Of a DNA stretch of 64,000 bases, positions 47,762 through 56,866 are shown in pieces. Position 1 is the stretch's first letter, and each line of letters starts with the position of its first letter. The stretch is from contig NZ_JAMYDU010000003.1 in the NCBI RefSeq assembly GCF_024138395.1, positions 372,001-436,000 on the forward strand, read 5' to 3'. This stretch comes from Pseudomonas mandelii (GTDB taxonomy: Bacteria; Pseudomonadota; Gammaproteobacteria; Pseudomonadales; Pseudomonadaceae). A model generated the notes under the pieces. The model was not told the DNA's origin and did no database searches. It was given only the letters and a program-made list of their open reading frames with translations. Both the position numbers and the translations under genes were made by a program.

Positions 47762-48088
47762 TTATTGTTTGACGAATTCACCGGCCAATCCCACTACGTC
47801 CCCATCAAAGTTATTGCGCGAACCCACAGCTCGAAGTCGGGAATAGTTGTGGTCCGGCGAGAACAATGTCCAGGCCTGGTAGCCGGTACCATCATTCAAA
47901 GCGGCCAAGGTGATGATGGTCGGTTGCCCGGTACTGTTCTGGAAGTGGTAGTGCCCATAACTGACATCGTAATTCACACCGCCCTGGCTCAGCTTGCCAC
48001 TGAAGGTACCATTCGAATCATTACCATCGGTAATAACCAATTGGGCGCCAGAGTTGGAGTTCACATAAGTACCATTAATGCTCGACAT
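47762..48088 (-). CDS. Small avidin-like beta-barrel protein (108 aa)
   Basis: The N-terminus MSSINGTYVNSNSGAQLVIT followed by DSNGTFSGKL mirrors the first strands of avidin/streptavidin (GTW.N..GS ... G..TG.Y). A later segment YQAWTLFSPDHNY recalls the avidin Trp-containing strand. The protein has no signal peptide, no cysteine and many Asn, Gly and Ser residues. The first avidin Trp is replaced by Tyr, so biotin binding is uncertain; a lectin or other small beta-barrel is the alternative. The SD AAAGGAA supports the start. It is flanked by A+T-rich gene-poor DNA, consistent with acquisition. Confidence 0.6.
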   Translation of the reverse strand: MSSINGTYVNSNSGAQLVITDGNDSNGTFSGKLSQGGVNYDVSYGHYHFQNSTGQPTIITLAALNDGTGYQAWTLFSPDHNYSRLRAVGSRNNFDGDVVGLAGEFVKQ

Positions 48089-48300
48089 GGTTCGAATTCC
48101 TTTATCGTTTAATAAGTATCTTCCGATGAGAGCAAGTTTCCTCCTGGAAACTCACGACACTGAGCATGGTTCGACCCTTGGACTTTGTCCACGCAAAAAA
48201 GATGCTATTTTCCTACAAAAACGCAATAAGCACTATGCATACACTTCATAACTTATTCCAATCCAAGCACCCGTTATTTCTCTTGATACTAAGTCAAAAG

Positions 48301-49374
48301 TCATAATGACCGGCCACACGCCTCGCTCGCCACTACGCCATCCTTGCGCACAAACCGGTTCGCCCGCCCGAATGTGCCGAAATCATTGAACCGCACGCCC
48401 ATCTCGCGCATCACTTTATGCGCCACCGGCACAGTCATCTGCCGGATGTAAAACGGCTCTTTCACCACAAAATGATGGATCCCGTGGCTGCTGCCGAAGT
48501 TGAAGCAGAACGCCTGCAACGGCCACATCCACCAAGGATTCAACACCTGAGTCTGTTGAATCACATTGCCCGGCTCCACGTCACCGTAGTAATGCATGTT
48601 CGAGCTGACAAAGTGCAGGCAGAACGTGCGCAACACGTTCGGGCCGATGATCACCACGGCAGCGATGTCGATCACTTGCATCACCGCCAATGTAGTCGCC
48701 GACCATTCGATAGGCGCACCCAACAGATGCGCAATGCCGTTGACGGCATGGAAACCGAGGAACACGTACCACGCCCCCCAATGCACCAGCGCCAGTGGCG
48801 CATAGACTTTCAGAAAACGTTTGATGATGCTGAGCTTGTGCTCCCGGGTCTTGGCCCGCAGCATGCGGATGAACGCTGACATCACGTTGTCGCCGACCAT
48901 CAACAACCGCGCGATGCCCCAAGGCTCACCATTGGTAATCGCCCGCTCTTCCATGTCGGCTTCGGTGCCGGACACCTTGTGATGGTTGAGGTGCAAATGG
49001 CGGCGGATCCAGGGGTTGATTGTGCTCGGTCGCGCCAGCCACACCAGGCCCATCATCAGGTTGTGCGGCATGCGCTGTTTACGGAAATACATGCTGTGGA
49101 TCAGGTCATGTTCCAGCTCATGGGTCAGCGAGGCGAAAAACGCGTTGAGTAACAGACACGCCCACCACGCCATGTACCCGGTGATGTACAGCACGGCCGA
49201 CCCCATCATCCCGGCCAACGCGAAGGCCAGAATGCCCGCACCCAAGGCGTCCTGATGATTGAGAATCGGGTAGCGCTGACGCAGTTCGACACCCTTGGCC
49301 AATACCACCTCGCGAATATGCGCTGATCGCTGTGCTGCATTCAGTCGCTGGGGACTTGCAGAAGTACCGTCCAT
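48301..49374 (-). CDS. Membrane fatty acid desaturase
   Basis: A 357-aa di-iron desaturase/hydroxylase-type membrane protein. The three histidine boxes are HELEHDLIH (about residue 85), HLHLNHH (about 127) and GIHHF (about 301). Hydrophobic segments include ILAFALAGMMGSAVLYITGY. The acyl substrate and position of the double bond are unknown. It is divergent from an AraC regulator 101 nt away, a common regulator-target pair. Confidence 0.87.
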   Translation of the reverse strand: MDGTSASPQRLNAAQRSAHIREVVLAKGVELRQRYPILNHQDALGAGILAFALAGMMGSAVLYITGYMAWWACLLLNAFFASLTHELEHDLIHSMYFRKQRMPHNLMMGLVWLARPSTINPWIRRHLHLNHHKVSGTEADMEERAITNGEPWGIARLLMVGDNVMSAFIRMLRAKTREHKLSIIKRFLKVYAPLALVHWGAWYVFLGFHAVNGIAHLLGAPIEWSATTLAVMQVIDIAAVVIIGPNVLRTFCLHFVSSNMHYYGDVEPGNVIQQTQVLNPWWMWPLQAFCFNFGSSHGIHHFVVKEPFYIRQMTVPVAHKVMREMGVRFNDFGTFGRANRFVRKDGVVASEACGRSL

Positions 49375-49474
49375 GCTTCCATCCTCTGGTTATTGATGTT
49401 CGCATCCTGCCCTGTGATGCTTTGCAGAGCGGTAGCCGTGAACGCCAACCTGTTGACCGGACGCGCCAATCAAC

Positions 49475-50479
49475 ATGACAGAACCGACTTCCCTCGCCAG
49501 CTGGACCCGCGCCCTGCGCAAGCAGCTCGATGCGCTGGGGCTCGACAGCACCGCCCTGTGCCAACAGGCGGGGCTCGACCCGCAGTTGATGGACGACCCG
49601 AACGCCCGTTACCCGTTGTCCGCCACCACACGCCTGTGGCAAATCGCGGTGCAGGTCAGTGGCGATCCGGCGATTGGTTTGCGGGTGTCGCGTTTTGTCA
49701 GCCCCACCACCTTTCATGCGCTGGGTTATGCGTTGGTGGCCAGTGGAAGCCTGCGGGAAGTCTTCGAGCGCATCGTGCGTTATCACCAAGTGGTCAGCGA
49801 CGCGCTGGATCTGGAGCTGATCCGTGCAGAGGATCGCTATTACTTCCGCCTGAAAATCCCCCAAGGCAACCCCGCGCCAGCCTTCGAAGCCATTGATGCC
49901 TTCGCGGCGATTTACGTGCGCACTTGCCGCAATCGCCTGGGCCGTGACTACGCCCCGCTGGCGGTTTACCTGCGCCGTCCGGAACCTGCCGACCCGCATC
50001 AATGGCACAAAGTGTTCCGCTCGCCGGTGTATTTCAACGCCGATGAAGACAGACTGGAGTTCGCTCTGCCGGATTTCGACAGCCATCTGGACGACGCCAA
50101 CCCGGAACTCGCCGAGCACAACGAAACCGTGCTTAAACGCACCCTGGCGCAACTCAAACCCCTGACCTGGGAGCGCAAGGTTCGCGATGCCATTGAAGAG
50201 CAATTACCCGAAGGCGAACCGTCGGCCGATCGCATCGCCCAGGCGCTGCACTTGAGTTTACGCAGCCTGCAACGGCACCTGGCGGACGAAGGTTGTCGCT
50301 TCGATACGCTACTCAACGAAAGCCGGGAGAACCTGGCGCTGCTGCATCTGCGTGACCCGCTGTGTTCATTAGGCGAAATCAGTTATCTGTTGGGGTTCGC
50401 CGACACCAGCAGCTTCAGCCGCGCATTCAAACGCTGGACCGGGATGACGCCGGGGCAGTTTCGGGATGGGTTGGGGTGA
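49475..50479 (+). CDS. AraC-family transcriptional regulator (OruR/ArgR-like layout)
   Basis: A 334-aa regulator with an N-terminal Arabinose_bd-type domain (LDALGLDSTALCQQAGLDPQ ... FHALGYALVASGSLREVFER) and a C-terminal double HTH. HTH1 is DRIAQALHLSLRSLQRHLAD and HTH2 SLGEISYLLGFADTSSFSRA, followed by FKRWTGMTPGQFR. It probably controls the divergent desaturase gene, perhaps in response to a fatty acid (inference from position). Confidence 0.88.
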   Translation: MTEPTSLASWTRALRKQLDALGLDSTALCQQAGLDPQLMDDPNARYPLSATTRLWQIAVQVSGDPAIGLRVSRFVSPTTFHALGYALVASGSLREVFERIVRYHQVVSDALDLELIRAEDRYYFRLKIPQGNPAPAFEAIDAFAAIYVRTCRNRLGRDYAPLAVYLRRPEPADPHQWHKVFRSPVYFNADEDRLEFALPDFDSHLDDANPELAEHNETVLKRTLAQLKPLTWERKVRDAIEEQLPEGEPSADRIAQALHLSLRSLQRHLADEGCRFDTLLNESRENLALLHLRDPLCSLGEISYLLGFADTSSFSRAFKRWTGMTPGQFRDGLG

Positions 50480-50513
50480 CAGATCCGGAAGGTGTTTTGT
50501 ATGTTCCGGCCTC

Positions 50514-50578
50514 TTCGCGGGCAGCCTCGCTCCTACAGATGACCGCGTATTCCCGTAGGTGCGAGGCTTGCCCGCGAA
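50514..50578. repeat. REPIN, GTAGGTGCGAGGCTTGCCCGCGAA type
   Basis: Short-spacer inverted arms 50514-50538 and 50554-50578 between convergent genes. Confidence 0.85.
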
Positions 50579-50604
50579 GGCGTCAATCAATTCACCGCAT
50601 GCCA

Positions 50605-50964
50605 TCAACGTTTACGCCGCAATAGCTTGCGCACCCGCTTCACCAGTTCACTGACGGCAAACGGCTTGAGCAGGTAATCATCCTCATGCAATTCCAGCCC
50701 GCGCAGGCGATCTTCGATGCCGTCCTTGGTGGTGAGGAGCAGTACCGGCGTGTCGCCGAGCTTGCGGATCTGCTGCAGCAACTGCCAGCCGTTAAGCCCT
50801 GGCAGCATCACGTCGAGGATGATCAGTTCGTATTCGCCGGATTCGATAAAGCGCCGGCCGTCCATGCCATTGAGCGCCACATCCACGGCGTAACTCGCTT
50901 CGCTCAGGCCTTTGGCCAGGAGACTGGCGGTCTCGGGTTCGTCTTCCACTAACAGCACACGCAT
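50605..50964 (-). CDS. Receiver-only response regulator, truncated OmpR/CopR type
   Basis: A 119-aa receiver domain: MRVLLVEDEPETASLLAKGL, phosphoacceptor LIILDVMLPGLNG (Asp about 51), T in VLLLTTKDGIED and K in DDYLLKPFAVSEL. The sequence ends right after VKRVRKLLRRKR, the linker that in CopR/CusR-type regulators leads into a winged helix. No HTH follows: about 25 nt further is a REPIN. No sensor kinase is adjacent. It is either a real stand-alone receiver or a regulator that lost its DNA-binding half. Confidence 0.85.
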   Translation of the reverse strand: MRVLLVEDEPETASLLAKGLSEASYAVDVALNGMDGRRFIESGEYELIILDVMLPGLNGWQLLQQIRKLGDTPVLLLTTKDGIEDRLRGLELHEDDYLLKPFAVSELVKRVRKLLRRKR

Positions 50965-51040
50965 GGCACACCTCGATTCTCGTCGTCACAGGCTAGGCGC
51001 GTTCGCGGATAAAGCCCACCAATACCTTGGCGATCTTTTT

Positions 51041-51727
51041 TCAAATCACCGCCAACGCTCGCAACCGCTGCGCATCCAGAATCTCGATCTCGCCATACTT
51101 GAGATTCAGAATTCCCTGCCCCTGCAAATCCTTGAGGAGCTGATTGGTGGTCTGGCGCGACAAGGAAAGCATCGATGCCAGTTGCTCCTGAGGCAATTGC
51201 AGAACACGGCGCGGCGGGTCGATTTCGCCGTAACCCTCGGCGATCATCAGCAAGCGATGAGCCAGACGTGCCGGGGCAGGCATCAGACTCAGCTGTTCGA
51301 GGTTGATGAAGGTCAGGCGCAGTTTGTGGCTCATCAACAATGCCAGTTGCCGCCAGTAAACCGGTTGTTGATCGAGCAACTTCAGCAGCGTCGCCTGCGG
51401 GATGTGCAACAGGGTGCACTGGCCAACGGCGTAGGCATCGTGGGTTCGCGGCTGGCCATCGAACAGGCAGATTTCGCCGAACCAGTGCGGCGCTTCCACC
51501 AGGCTCAGCAGCGCCTCCTTGCCCTGCTCGCTCACCGCGCCAATACGCACCGAACCTTCAAGCACAGCGTATAGCCCGCATGGCGGATCACCGCGCTTGA
51601 ATAACAGTTGCCCCGACGGCAGGCGCCGAACCCGGGCCGCAGCCAGCAGACTATCCTGTAAGAGAACAGGTAAATGGCTGAACCACTGCCCCGTATCCAG
51701 GCGCGAACGCCAAACCTGCATGTCCAT
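51041..51727 (-). CDS. Crp/Fnr-family transcriptional regulator
   Basis: A 228-aa regulator. The cyclic-nucleotide-binding domain (LPSGQLLFKRGDPPCGLYAV, then GEICLFDGQPRTHDAYAV) is followed by a Crp-type HTH (LPQEQLASMLSLSRQTTNQL, about 184-203). It lacks the N-terminal Cys cluster of oxygen-sensing Fnr. I start at ATG 51727, which has AGGAG six nt upstream; the frame is open to 51790. It is divergent from the Mpo1-like gene 85 nt away and may regulate it. Confidence 0.88.
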   Translation of the reverse strand: MDMQVWRSRLDTGQWFSHLPVLLQDSLLAAARVRRLPSGQLLFKRGDPPCGLYAVLEGSVRIGAVSEQGKEALLSLVEAPHWFGEICLFDGQPRTHDAYAVGQCTLLHIPQATLLKLLDQQPVYWRQLALLMSHKLRLTFINLEQLSLMPAPARLAHRLLMIAEGYGEIDPPRRVLQLPQEQLASMLSLSRQTTNQLLKDLQGQGILNLKYGEIEILDAQRLRALAVI

Positions 51728-51812
51728 GAAAACTCCTGGAGATTGTCGCCTGGCTGACAGAGCGAGAGATGCAACCCGGGGCATGATCAATCACCCTACA
51801 GGAGGAATAACA

Positions 51813-52331
51813 ATGAAAAGCCTCGTTGACCATCTCAGTCAATACGCCGCCTATCACCGTGACCCGCGCAATATTGCCAGCCACTTTATTGGTATCCCGC
51901 TGATTGTAGTGGCGGTCGCGGTGTTGCTGTCGCGGCCGCAATGGGGTGGAGGCTGGATTTCGCCCGCGATGCTGGTCGCAATCGCATCGGCGTGGTTTTA
52001 CCTGCGCCTGGAGGTGCGCCTTGGGGTATTGATGACCGTGCTGCTCGGTCTGTGCATGTGGGCGGGTCAGGTTCTTGCGCAGCACAGCACGCTGGTTTGG
52101 CTCGCAAGCGGCATCGGGATGTTTGTGCTGGGGTGGGCGATTCAGTTTGTCGGTCATCATTACGAAGGACGCAAACCGGCGTTTGTCGATGATGTGACGG
52201 GGTTGATTGTCGGGCCGTTGTTTGTGGTGGTGGAGTTGGCGTTTTTGCTCGGAATGCGGCATGAGCTGAAAGAGCAGATCGAGGCGCGGGTGGGGGGTGT
52301 GCGGATCAATCCGAAACGCGCAGCGGTGTAG
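51813..52331 (+). CDS. Mpo1-like (DUF962) membrane protein
   Basis: A 172-aa membrane protein. The N-terminal YAAYHRDPRNIASHFIGIPL and the later IQFVGHHYEGRKPAFVDDV are the His-containing motifs of the DUF962/Mpo1 family; yeast Mpo1 is an Fe(II) dioxygenase acting on 2-hydroxy fatty acids. Four hydrophobic segments are visible. The start at 51813 has a strong SD (AGGAGGAAT). The bacterial role is unknown. Confidence 0.87.
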   Translation: MKSLVDHLSQYAAYHRDPRNIASHFIGIPLIVVAVAVLLSRPQWGGGWISPAMLVAIASAWFYLRLEVRLGVLMTVLLGLCMWAGQVLAQHSTLVWLASGIGMFVLGWAIQFVGHHYEGRKPAFVDDVTGLIVGPLFVVVELAFLLGMRHELKEQIEARVGGVRINPKRAAV

Positions 52332-52337
52332 GACGCT

Positions 52338-52420
52338 TTCGCGGGCAAGCCTCGCTCCTACAGGACTACGTCGTACTCACGATTGACGAAAATCCTGTAG
52401 GAGCGAGGCTTGCCCGCGAA
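52338..52420. repeat. REPIN, GTAGGAGCGAGGCTTGCCCGCGAA type
   Basis: Inverted arms at 52338-52363 and 52395-52420, between convergent genes and five nt from the cysA stop. Confidence 0.85.
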
Positions 52421-52424
52421 GCTT

Positions 52425-53414
52425 TTAAAGGTTGGCGACTTTCTGCCAGACCTTGGGCTTGAAGAACAACGTCTCACCCTTCGCCAAACCAACCAGGCTG
52501 TCGTGATCCTTCACCACTTCGGCTTCGATCAACTCGCTCTGACCTTCGACCTTCAGTGTCACCCGCGTGGTAGCGCCCAGCGGACGAATATCCCGCACTT
52601 CAGCCGCGTGGTGATCTTCCAGTTCATGCCGCGACAGCGACACTTCGTGTGGACGGAACAGTACGTGCCGGTCTTCGCCCAAATGCAGACGGTTCGAATC
52701 GCCAAGGAAGTGATAAACGAAATCGCTGGCCGGGTTTTCGTAAACGTCACCCGGTGAGCCGATCTGCTCGATCACGCCCTTGTTCATCACCACGATCCGG
52801 TCGGCGACTTCCATCGCTTCTTCCTGGTCGTGGGTCACGAATACCGACGTCAGGTTGATGTCTTCGTGCAGCCGTGCGAGCCAGCGACGCAGTTCTTTAC
52901 GGACCTTGGCGTCGAGAGCACCGAAGGGCTCGTCGAGCAGCAAAACTTTCGGCTCCACCGCCAAGGCACGGGCCAACGCGATGCGCTGACGCTGGCCGCC
53001 GGAGAGTTGCTCCGGGTAGCGATCGGCCAACCAGTCCAGCTGCACCATGTTCAGCAGTTCGTGGACTTTCACCGCGATCTGGCTTTCATTCGGACGCTGG
53101 TTTTTCGGCTTCATGCGCAGGCCGAAAGCAACGTTGTCAAACACCGTCATGTGCCGGAACAAAGCGTAATGCTGGAACACGAAACCGACATTGCGATCCC
53201 GCACGTCGTGGCCGGAGACGTCTTCGCCATGGAACACGATGTTGCCCTGGTCCGGGGTTTCCAGGCCGGCGATGATCCGCAGCAACGTGGTCTTGCCGCA
53301 GCCGGACGGCCCCAGCAGCGCCACCAGCTCGCCGCTTTGGATGTCCAGGCTGATGTTGTCCAGCGCCTTGAACGCGTTAAAGTTTTTGCTGACGTTACGC
53401 ACTTCGATCGACAT
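52425..53414 (-). CDS. cysA: Sulfate/thiosulfate ABC transporter ATP-binding protein
   Basis: ATPase of the sulfate importer, 329 aa. Walker A is [18 protein letters not shown], signature [16 protein letters not shown], Walker [21 protein letters not shown] and switch [15 protein letters not shown]. The C-terminal TOBE-type domain (about 240-329) ends with [18 protein letters not shown]. It follows cysW by three nt and ends the unit sbp-cysT-cysW-cysA. Confidence 0.94.
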   Translation of the reverse strand: MSIEVRNVSKNFNAFKALDNISLDIQSGELVALLGPSGCGKTTLLRIIAGLETPDQGNIVFHGEDVSGHDVRDRNVGFVFQHYALFRHMTVFDNVAFGLRMKPKNQRPNESQIAVKVHELLNMVQLDWLADRYPEQLSGGQRQRIALARALAVEPKVLLLDEPFGALDAKVRKELRRWLARLHEDINLTSVFVTHDQEEAMEVADRIVVMNKGVIEQIGSPGDVYENPASDFVYHFLGDSNRLHLGEDRHVLFRPHEVSLSRHELEDHHAAEVRDIRPLGATTRVTLKVEGQSELIEAEVVKDHDSLVGLAKGETLFFKPKVWQKVANL

Positions 53415-53417
53415 GAC

Positions 53418-54287
53418 TTATTCCTCCGCGGCGCTGGCGCGCAGGCGGTTAATACGGTTTTCGCTCCACTGCTTGAGCAGCAGGATGAAGAGCGCCAGGA
53501 TCAGCAACAGGCTCGCCACGGCGAACGCGGCCACGTGGTTGTATTCGTTGTAGAGGATCTCGACGTGCAGCGGCAGGGTGTTGGTCACCCCGCGAATGTG
53601 CCCGGAAACCACCGACACCGCACCGAACTCCCCCATGGCTCGGGCCGTACACAGCACCACGCCATAGATCAGGCCCCATTTGATATTGGGCACGGTGACA
53701 TGCCAGAACATCTGCCAGCCATTGGCACCGAGCAGGCGCGCAGCCTCTTCTTCCTGAGTGCCTTGCTCCTGCATCAGCGGAATCAGTTCACGGGCCACGA
53801 ACGGCACGGTGACGAAAATCGTCGCCAGCACGATGCCCGGCAAGGCGAACACGATCTGGATGTCGTGGTCCTGCAACCACGGGCCGAACACCCCCTGGGC
53901 GCCGAACATCAACACGTAGACCAGACCGGCGATCACCGGCGACACCGAGAACGGCAGGTCGATCAGGGTCACCAGCATGCTCTTGCCGCGGAACGAGTAT
54001 TTGCTCACGCACCACGCCGCGCTGACACCGAACACCAGGTTCAGCGGCACCGAAATCAGCACCGCAATCACCGTGAGTTTCAACGCCGACAAGGCGTCCG
54101 GTTCGAAGATCGCGGTGAAGAACGCACCCAGGCCCAGCTTGAGGCCCTGGGACACCACGATGAACAGCGGCAATAACAAAAACAGCGCGAAGATCAGCCA
54201 GCCTAGGCCGATCAAGACTCGCCGCGACGTGGCACTGCCACGGCGGGCGGCGTTCGAGGAGGCAGCTGCAATAGACGATTGGGACAT
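53418..54287 (-). CDS. cysW: Sulfate ABC transporter permease CysW
   Basis: A 289-aa inner-membrane permease. Segments include [20 protein letters not shown], the CysW-typical [20 protein letters not shown] and the coupling loop [20 protein letters not shown]. The ending [14 protein letters not shown] is cytoplasmic. It lies 13 nt after cysT. Confidence 0.93.
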   Translation of the reverse strand: MSQSSIAAASSNAARRGSATSRRVLIGLGWLIFALFLLLPLFIVVSQGLKLGLGAFFTAIFEPDALSALKLTVIAVLISVPLNLVFGVSAAWCVSKYSFRGKSMLVTLIDLPFSVSPVIAGLVYVLMFGAQGVFGPWLQDHDIQIVFALPGIVLATIFVTVPFVARELIPLMQEQGTQEEEAARLLGANGWQMFWHVTVPNIKWGLIYGVVLCTARAMGEFGAVSVVSGHIRGVTNTLPLHVEILYNEYNHVAAFAVASLLLILALFILLLKQWSENRINRLRASAAEE

Positions 54288-54300
54288 TTTTTGCGCCTCC

Positions 54301-55119
54301 TTATGGGGTTTCGATGCGCCGCTGCAGCAAGTTGATCAGCAGCAACAGGACAAAGGAAACCACCAGCATCAGTACACCAATGGAGGTGGCGCCGGTGTAA
54401 TCGTACTGGTCGAGTTTGACCATGATCAGCAGCGGCAGAATTTCGGTTTTCATCGGCATGTTGCCGGCGATGAAAATCACCGAGCCGTACTCGCCGACCC
54501 CGCGGGCAAAGGCCAAAGCGAAACCGGTCAGCCACGCTGGCAATAGCGCGGGCACCAGAATATGGCGAAAAACCTGCAACGGTTTCGCCCCCAGGCAAGC
54601 CGCCGCCTCCTCCACTTCACGCGGGATATCGGCCAATACAGGCTGTACCGTACGTACTACGAATGGAAGCGTCACGAAAGTCAGCGCCAGCGTGATGCCG
54701 AGGGGGGTATACGCGATCTTGAAACCGAGGTCCGCAGCGAACTGACCCACCAGACCAGTGGGGGTGTACAGCGCAGTCAGCGCGATACCGGCCACCGCGG
54801 TGGGCAAAGCGAAGGGCAAATCGATCATCGCGTCGATGACTTTGCGGCCCGGGAAGGTGTAGCGCACCAGCACCCAGGCCAGCAGCGTGCCGATGATGCC
54901 GTTGATGATCGCGGCATAGAGCGCGGTGCCGAAGCTCAGCTTCAACGCCGCCAGCACCCGTGGCGCCGAGATGATGGCCCAGAACTGGTCCCAGGTAAGT
55001 TGAGCGGCATGCACGAACATCGCCGCCAGTGGTATGAGCACAATCAGGCTGAGGTACACCAAGGTGTAGCCCAGCGTCAGCCCGAAGCCGGGTATGACGG
55101 GGGAGATACGACGCGACAT
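54301..55119 (-). CDS. cysT: Sulfate ABC transporter permease CysT (CysU)
   Basis: A 272-aa permease: [40 protein letters not shown] and the coupling loop [21 protein letters not shown] start at ATG 55119 ([13 protein letters not shown]); the frame is open to 55179 but the extra 20 residues are unlike the family. A REPIN in the 224-nt gap separates it from sbp. Confidence 0.93.
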   Translation of the reverse strand: MSRRISPVIPGFGLTLGYTLVYLSLIVLIPLAAMFVHAAQLTWDQFWAIISAPRVLAALKLSFGTALYAAIINGIIGTLLAWVLVRYTFPGRKVIDAMIDLPFALPTAVAGIALTALYTPTGLVGQFAADLGFKIAYTPLGITLALTFVTLPFVVRTVQPVLADIPREVEEAAACLGAKPLQVFRHILVPALLPAWLTGFALAFARGVGEYGSVIFIAGNMPMKTEILPLLIMVKLDQYDYTGATSIGVLMLVVSFVLLLLINLLQRRIETP

Positions 55120-55213
55120 AAAAGTCCTTGGTTGAAAATGCGCTAAGCCCCGACGGTAAAATCGGGGCCCGTGGGCCAATGCCAGTCAGTTAAGGAATGA
55201 ACATCGCAATCCC

Positions 55214-55303
55214 TGTGGGAGCGAGCTTGCTCGCGATAGCGGCGTGTCAGCCAACATTGATGCTGAATGTACCGCCGTCATCGCGAGCAAGCTCGCTCCC
55301 ACA
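55214..55303. repeat. REPIN between sbp and cysT
   Basis: GTGGGAGCGAGCTTGCTCGCGAT inverted arms 55214-55237 and 55280-55303. It may allow more Sbp than permease to be made from one transcript. Confidence 0.85.
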
Positions 55304-55343
55304 TGAATTGCGCTTAACTGACTGTTGGCTAATCCATTTCAGG

Positions 55344-56357
55344 TTACTGCGCCTGATAAATCTGGTCGAACACGCCACCGTCATTGAAGAATTTCGGTTG
55401 CGCGGTTTTCCAGCCACCGAAGTCCTTGTCGATGGTCACCAGTTCCAGTGTCGGGAACTGCTTGGCGTACTTGGCGGCCACGTCCTTGTCACGTGGACGA
55501 TAGAAGTTTTTCGCCGCGATTTCCTGGCCGGCCGGGCTGTACAGGTGCTTGAGGTACGCTTCGGCGATTTCGGTATGGCCTTTTTTCTCGGCGTTCTTGT
55601 CGACCACGGCCACCGGTGGTTCGGCCAGGATCGACAGCGAAGGCACGACGATGTCGAACTTGTCGGCGCCGCTGTCTTCTTTCAACGCCAGGAAGGCCTC
55701 GTTTTCCCAAGCCAGCAACACGTCGCCCTGACCATTGTTGACGAAGGTGATAGTCGAGCCGCGAGCACCGGTGTCCAGCACTGGCACGTGTTTGAACAGG
55801 GTCTGCACGTACTCTTTGGCCTTTGCTTCGTTACCACCATTGGCTTTCAGGCCATAAGCCCAGGCCGCGAGGAAATTCCAGCGTGCGCCGCCGGAGGTTT
55901 TCGGGTTCGGGGTAATGACTTCCACGCCGTTTTTGGTCAGGTCGCCCCAGTCCTTGATGCCTTTCGGATTGCCCTTGCGCACTAGGAACACGATGGTCGA
56001 GGTGTAAGGCGTGCTCGCTTCCGGAAGGCGCTTCTGCCAGTCGGCCGGCAGGCTCTTGCCGAGCTTGGCGATTTCATCGATGTCACCGGCCAGGGCCAGG
56101 GTCACCACGTCGGCCCGCAGACCGTCGATCACCGCCCGACCCTGCTTGCCCGAACCACCGTGGGACTGCTGGATTTTCACGTTGTCGCCGGCGTGATCTT
56201 TCTTCCAGAAGTTGATGAACTCGGCGTTGTACTCCTGGTACAGCTCACGGGTCGGGTCATACGACACGTTGAGCAGCTCATAATCCTTGGCAACCGCGGA
56301 ACCAGCAAGAAGGGCACTGGCCAGGGCGGCCAAAGCAAAATGACGAATCGACGACAT
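55344..56357 (-). CDS. sbp: Sulfate-binding protein
   Basis: Periplasmic sulfate receptor of the CysTWA importer, 337 aa. The signal peptide is [22 protein letters not shown] (cleavage near residue 23). The mature protein shows [38 protein letters not shown] and [20 protein letters not shown], the characteristic sulfate-binding segments. It lies 88 nt downstream of oscA, on the same strand. Confidence 0.94.
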   Translation of the reverse strand: MSSIRHFALAALASALLAGSAVAKDYELLNVSYDPTRELYQEYNAEFINFWKKDHAGDNVKIQQSHGGSGKQGRAVIDGLRADVVTLALAGDIDEIAKLGKSLPADWQKRLPEASTPYTSTIVFLVRKGNPKGIKDWGDLTKNGVEVITPNPKTSGGARWNFLAAWAYGLKANGGNEAKAKEYVQTLFKHVPVLDTGARGSTITFVNNGQGDVLLAWENEAFLALKEDSGADKFDIVVPSLSILAEPPVAVVDKNAEKKGHTEIAEAYLKHLYSPAGQEIAAKNFYRPRDKDVAAKYAKQFPTLELVTIDKDFGGWKTAQPKFFNDGGVFDQIYQAQ

Positions 56358-56445
56358 GGTGAAAGCTCCTGGAATTCTTGGTGTGTTGGCTTTTTCTTAT
56401 GGTCTGGAATCGGGTTGCGATCTTTTGGTCTTTCGATCTTTCAAC

Positions 56446-56628
56446 TCAGCTCGGTTTGTTGCCCGGCTGCTGCAAACGGAATTTCTCTTTGCGCTCGATC
56501 TGAACCACCTGGGCGTTGTGCACGGTGATTTCCACCGCGCCAAATCGCAGATCGCGCAAGGCGCTTTGGATCTCACGCAAAATGGTGGCTTCGTCCTGCC
56601 CGTCAACACTGCGTAGGGATGCGCTCAT
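56446..56628 (-). CDS. oscA: Sulfur starvation response protein OscA (DUF2292/YezD family)
   Basis: A 60-aa protein: REIQSALRDLRFGAVEITVH followed by NAQVVQIERKEKFRL, the DUF2292 pattern. In P. corrugata oscA is reported as a sulfur-starvation gene upstream of sbp, needed for organosulfur use and chromate resistance, and it has the same position here. I start at ATG 56628 (MSASLRSVDGQDEA); an upstream frame start at 56691 adds 21 unrelated residues. A perfect palindrome stands about 80 nt upstream. Confidence 0.88.
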   Translation of the reverse strand: MSASLRSVDGQDEATILREIQSALRDLRFGAVEITVHNAQVVQIERKEKFRLQQPGNKPS

Positions 56629-56709
56629 GGTGCTGCTCCTTTTAATGAGATATGCCTGGCAGTGGCGGGCACTGCTTACGGCGTAGGGCAATAGTAGATA
56701 GGCGCGGAT

Positions 56710-56734
56710 ATTCTTAAAAAGACTATTTAAGAAT
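56710..56734. promoter_or_regulatory. Perfect palindrome upstream of oscA
   Basis: ATTCTTAAA, seven nt (AAGACTA), TTTAAGAAT lies 82-106 nt before the oscA start. The surroundings are A+T-rich. It is a candidate binding site for CysB or another sulfur regulator (inference). Confidence 0.5.
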
Positions 56735-56754
56735 GTTTATATAACCAGAAGACT

Positions 56755-56866
56755 GATCGTTCCCATGCTCCGCGTGGGAATGCCGCCCGGGACGCTCTGC
56801 GTCCCTGATCTAGAGGTGACGCAGAGCGTCACTGGATGCATTACCACGCAGAGCGTGGGAACGATC
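56755..56866. repeat. REP-type repeat, CGTTCCCACGC type
   Basis: GATCGTTCCCATGCTCCGCG and its mirror ending GAGCGTGGGAACGATC. The right end touches the stop codon of the GGDEF-EAL gene. Confidence 0.8.
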
